Assembly: GCA_025094145.1 (NCBI GenBank)
Contig: JALLLS010000019.1
Location: forward strand, 124,001-188,000
Reading direction: 5' to 3'
Length of the DNA: 64,000 bases
From: Spinellus fusiger
Taxonomy: Eukaryota > Mucoromycota > Mucoromycetes > Mucorales > Phycomycetaceae
The stretch's first letter is position 1, and every line of letters begins with the position of its first letter. Of the stretch, positions 60,562-64,000 are shown piece after piece. A program made the translations under genes and the position numbers. Under the pieces are notes generated by a model, which was not told the DNA's origin, did not search any database, and saw nothing but the letters and a program-made list of their open reading frames with translations.

Positions 60562-61896
60562 AAGCCACAATCAATTGAGTTGAATAATTTTGAAAAAGGT
60601 TTCAGGAAAAAATATTTAGGCCATGTTCAGTATCAAATAAAACACTTTACATTTGATCTAGAAGCTTCAAACTTTAGTACGCCAAAGCTCAACATATTTA
60701 TTTATTGAATATAGAAAGATAATAAGAATTAATATTTCTTATGGCCTTCTTTGGCATATATGACTGTTTGTCATCTATCTGTCATACTCAGAACTAATCG
60801 TTGTGTAAGTTCAACACCAACCCTCTCTCACTCCTCTGCAAGTAGAGCCTAAAAACTTTCTACATTGGTAATAGATACCCTTCTTTCCTCAATTCGTCTT
60901 TCCAAGGCATATCAGATATGTTCAATTGGGCTCAGGTCAGAACCATATGCGGGCCAGTACTCAAAGCCCCTAATTTGATGCGTCTCTTTCCACCATCTGA
61001 CATAGGCCCCATTATGACAACTAGCATCATCTTCTTGTAACAGAAACTCTCTATCCTCTTTCTGATGCAATTCCATGAACCAAGGATGGAACTCACCAGC
61101 CAAAATCTTGATATATTTGTCTTTTTTTACAGTACTGTCAATAAAGACTAATGGGTCAATTCAACCCACCCAAAGGCAGCCTCAAAGTATCACTCCATCG
61201 CTACTAGACTTTGTTGTTGGAACAATATGATTAGGATCATACTTTTCTCCAACCTTTTTGATTACACGGGCACCTCCATCGTTCCCTTTCACGGTGTACC
61301 TGGACTCATCAGACCAGACGACGCCTTTCCACTGGTCGTTTGTCCAATTGACATGTTCTTTAGCCCAACAAAGCCGTTTCTCTGTGTTTTTCAGTTAAGG
61401 TTGGATTGTGATCTACAGAAAAAAATCCGAAACCTAGCTGATTGCAGTAACTGATAATAGTGTTTCTACATACATCAACCTGAATCTTCAATTCCAATTT
61501 TAACTGATTATATGAGGCAAATGCGTCCTTTCTAATGACTTTTTCTTGGTGTCTGAGGTCCCTCTCACTGGCTTTTTTTTTATGTTTTCCATGACTCTTT
61601 AAACGCAATGGTGACCCATGATCTTTGATGTTTTTGATACTATTCTGAACTGTGGACTTTTTCATCTCAACTACGTTTACAATGACAGTCAATTTTAATC
61701 TAACCTTAAACATGTAATAAATGCCCTATAGCTTTTTATTTTCTGTTTTATCCTATTCTCCATGAGTGCGAGTTTCTGAATATCTATATGAAATGTTGTG
61801 TAGGCTTAACACTATTTGTAAAGAAAAAAAAAAGAAAAAAAAAAGTATTATTTTATTAAAATTTAGGCAAATATTAAATTCAGTTGGATGTGGCTG
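60562..61896 (-). mobile_element. Tc1-like transposon D, nearly complete
   Basis: The termini are TA then AAGCCACAATCAATTGAG on the left and, on the opposite strand, TA then CAGCCACATCCAACTGAAT on the right, giving 1335 bp. The minus-strand transposase begins with a helix-turn-helix region at 61713 and 61690-61600 (VEMKKSTVQNSIKNI). It has all three catalytic positions: VWSDESRY, LLQEDDASCHNGAY and SDLSPIEH. The aspartate and glutamate of the last pair are 35 residues apart. A single frameshift near 61375 and a few stops break it. It is the best copy of the family in the window; copies C and E are its defective relatives. Confidence 0.85.
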
Positions 61897-62581
61897 TATA
61901 ACAAGTTACACACCTAAAGATTTTTGGGATATAAAAGTAAATACACGGACAATAAAATAACACTATCTTCATACAGTATTGGTGCATCTTTGGGAAATAA
62001 AATAGTGTAGAAATGTAGTATGGTTCAAAAGAGACTTATGTGTATCTTGGTTTAGTGCAGCGATAACTGCACCGGATTCTTTCTTTGATGTTTTGATGTT
62101 TTGGTGGATTAGTTACTACTAGCTAGATGTTTGTTTGATTGCTGTTGATTAATAAGACCCAAAGGCTTTATTCTACGAAATGAGATTAAGCTATTGACAT
62201 TCTGGTTTTCCACAGCAGGAGTACCTTTATATGAATAATTAGTTATGCAACAACGGGGTAACTCTGGCTCTCTCCTCGAGGTATCTTGCAAACCTTTCAC
62301 AATTGACTATTGAAGATGTATGTCCTGATAGAGATAACTCAGCTTCTATTCAATACCAGTGATTGAGCTTTTTACTGCTACAATCTTCAGAGCAGTCTCC
62401 ATGAAGAAAAGAAAATAAAGACGAGTTGACCTTTTTCTTATACTATTTCTGTTTGATAATTGGTTTTCACATATCATTGATTCAATCCGTGATTTGAAAA
62501 CCAAGAAGTTGTGCTAAAGCATAAAACTTATATATCTATCAATGGAAACTGTGAATCCCATGGGTTTTCTATGCACATATA
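61897..62581. other. Intergenic DNA with a CACACC-type terminus
   Basis: Just right of copy D, at 61909-61930, the sequence TACACACCTAAAGATTTTTG is a left terminus of the CACACC family, but no matching right end is seen nearby. The rest is unique AT-rich sequence. Confidence 0.45.
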
Positions 62582-63100
62582 CAGTCCCATACAATAAGTG
62601 AGTTGACAGAATTCTTTTTATTTTATTTTGAAAAATAAAGGTGCATATATCAGTCAAAGATGTTCATAAGAAAAGATTCATGGAATAATACAATATTTGG
62701 AATAGTTGTTCTTTAACTAATTGTCTACATTCTTATTATAAATATATTGCTCAGTGCTTTGTAACAAAGTCTTTATTTTTAATCACTCTAGTCCCTTTAT
62801 CATTGCCCATAACTGTCAAACAGGATTCTTCAGACCAAACAACCTTGTTTTTATACAATAGGACGATCTTGTCTATTGTAGTCTTTGTGAGGTCAACATC
62901 GTCAGCAATCTCTTGATAGGTAACATGTATTTTCTATTGTCCTATAATTTGACCTCTAATAAAGATATCATGCTCTCTTCTTTTGATGGAACTATCTTCA
63001 TGTTCTTGGCCAAGAGATGGATGATTTTCATTGCTTGAATAAGTTGTAAAATAAAAATAGAAAATTGATTTGCTGTCTACTCATTTTTGCATGGAACTGT
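62582..63100 (-). mobile_element. 519-bp Tc1-like deletion derivative F
   Basis: The left end is TA then CAGTCCCATACAATAAGTGA; the right end on the opposite strand is TA then CAGTTCCATGCAAAAATGAG, continuing GTAGACAG in register. The minus strand encodes a helix-turn-helix piece (YQEIADDVDLTKTTIDKIVL). A few codons later comes the first catalytic region with the aspartate replaced by glutamate (VVWSEESCLTVMGNDKGTRV). The rest of the transposase is deleted. The ends differ from copies A and C/D/E, so this is a third family. Confidence 0.75.
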
Positions 63101-64000
63101 ATACCTCACTAGAATAAGAATATTTTTTATTCTTTGGTCTTGTTATTATCTTGTTATTTTTCACACTGCACATACAATTTAATATTTAAGTACTCGTCAA
63201 GATGAGCATAACTAATCAAGATAATGTACTATTATTAACAAAGAGAAACAATAGAAATAATTTGTAGACACTACCAAGGACTATTCTAGTGATAAAAAGG
63301 TAAGCAGAGTCTTCATCTGGGCTATGGCTTATTCTAATGCACAAGGCACTCATTGTATTGTTATTAGGCAAGTGAAGACTCTTCTCAAGTCAGTCCCAAG
63401 TAGTCTTCTACAAGGTCAATAATGTCTAGGGTATAATCCTGAGCATATTTATCTATCTCCCAAGGATAAAGCACAAGGCCTTTAGGGTATAGAGTCTATT
63501 TCTATGAGGGATTGTACTTTGGCAGTGGCTATAGTCATAATATAGTATCAGCTATACTATTACAATCAACAATATTATTCATAAACAATATATTCCATTG
63601 ATAATACAATTTAATATTGAGGTATCCACAAAAGGAAATAATAGTTTAGATATGTGATATAGCTTCGGCTATAGTATAGATAGTCGACGTTTTGCCATGC
63701 ATGCACGGTGTTGGAGGTGCATGAGATAAAATTAGATGTAGATAACAACACAAGGAAAACACTGTATAAAAACCATATTAATTGAACATTCAATAAAGAA
63801 TCGACCTTTTTGTTAACGTTAAGTATCATTGGAACTATTGAGAGAAGCAAAGATTGCTTAAAGAATAGTTGCCTAGTTACCCGTTGTACTCAAATCGTGT
63901 GTTGTGTCCCCGCCCCCGTACCCCTTGGATTCCCTATTGTCAGACTTTGTGTCAAAACTCTATTTCTTCGTCCCTGCTAGAGACCGAACTAATACCAATT
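63101..64000. repeat. Window end with inverted internal CACACC-family copy
   Basis: Positions about 63165-63655 are the inverted, diverged counterpart of 55650-56105: both have ACTGCACATACAATTTAATA on the same or opposite strand, the TCATCTGGGCT block, the ATAGAATATATTG-like block and the GAGGTATCCACAAAAGGAAA end. The termini of this copy are missing. The last 300 bp are unique, with a CGCCCCCGTACCCC patch near 63910. Confidence 0.65.

Overview
The window looks like a stretch of a low-GC nuclear genome from an early-diverging fungus, most likely Mucoromycota (Mucorales or a relative). The evidence is short GT-AG introns (mostly 40-100 nt), a fungal set of genes, abundant A/T homopolymers and simple repeats, and many decayed Tc1/mariner elements whose catalytic-core motifs resemble those I know from mucoralean genomes. 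The phylum is an inference; no rRNA or other marker gene is present. Layout: 1-8.8 kb is a transposon graveyard: a foldback MITE, a Tc1-like element (2478-4040), a LINE-derived element that carries only an ORF1-type reading frame and is bracketed by a perfect 16-bp target duplication (4037-5577), a second Tc1 remnant (6293-7353) and an internally deleted Tc1 (7769-8778). 10.8-13.4 kb holds a broken SmD3 gene with a MITE sitting 12 bp upstream of its start codon, and a taspase-1-like threonine aspartase gene. 14.7-17.4 kb is a decayed 2.7-kb TIR element. 17.4-22.6 kb is low-complexity DNA, including a purine-only minisatellite. A homeobox gene lies at 22.6-23.3 kb, followed by large GAT/AAT microsatellites and a 790-residue glutamine-rich transcription factor with a Rua1-type C-terminus (26.0-28.9 kb, minus). 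29.8-31.2 kb carries an unrecognised coiled-coil protein gene. 34.0-37.5 kb carries an F-box/WD40 gene and a HAUS1 (augmin) gene in the same orientation. 37.5-45.4 kb is gene-poor. 45.5-48.6 kb has the proteasome-assembly chaperone gene PSMG2 tail to tail with an in-frame fusion of allantoicase and ureidoglycolate lyase. 48.6-64 kb is mostly AT-rich and repeat-derived, with one small secreted Kre9/Knh1-like gene at 57.9-58.5 kb and more TIR elements. The genes do not form one pathway. The clearest functional unit is the fused allantoate-degrading enzyme, which would take allantoate to glyoxylate and urea in one polypeptide. The homeobox and Rua1-like genes are regulators; the F-box/WD40 protein is a substrate receptor for ubiquitination; PSMG2 serves proteasome assembly; HAUS1 points to augmin-dependent microtubule branching. 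For most spliced genes the exons were worked out by hand, and the total coding length is a multiple of three (1245, 837, 753, 1593, 882, 2373 and 375 nt), which supports the models. The exception is intron 1 of the taspase gene. No complete tRNA, rRNA, snRNA or CRISPR array was recognised.
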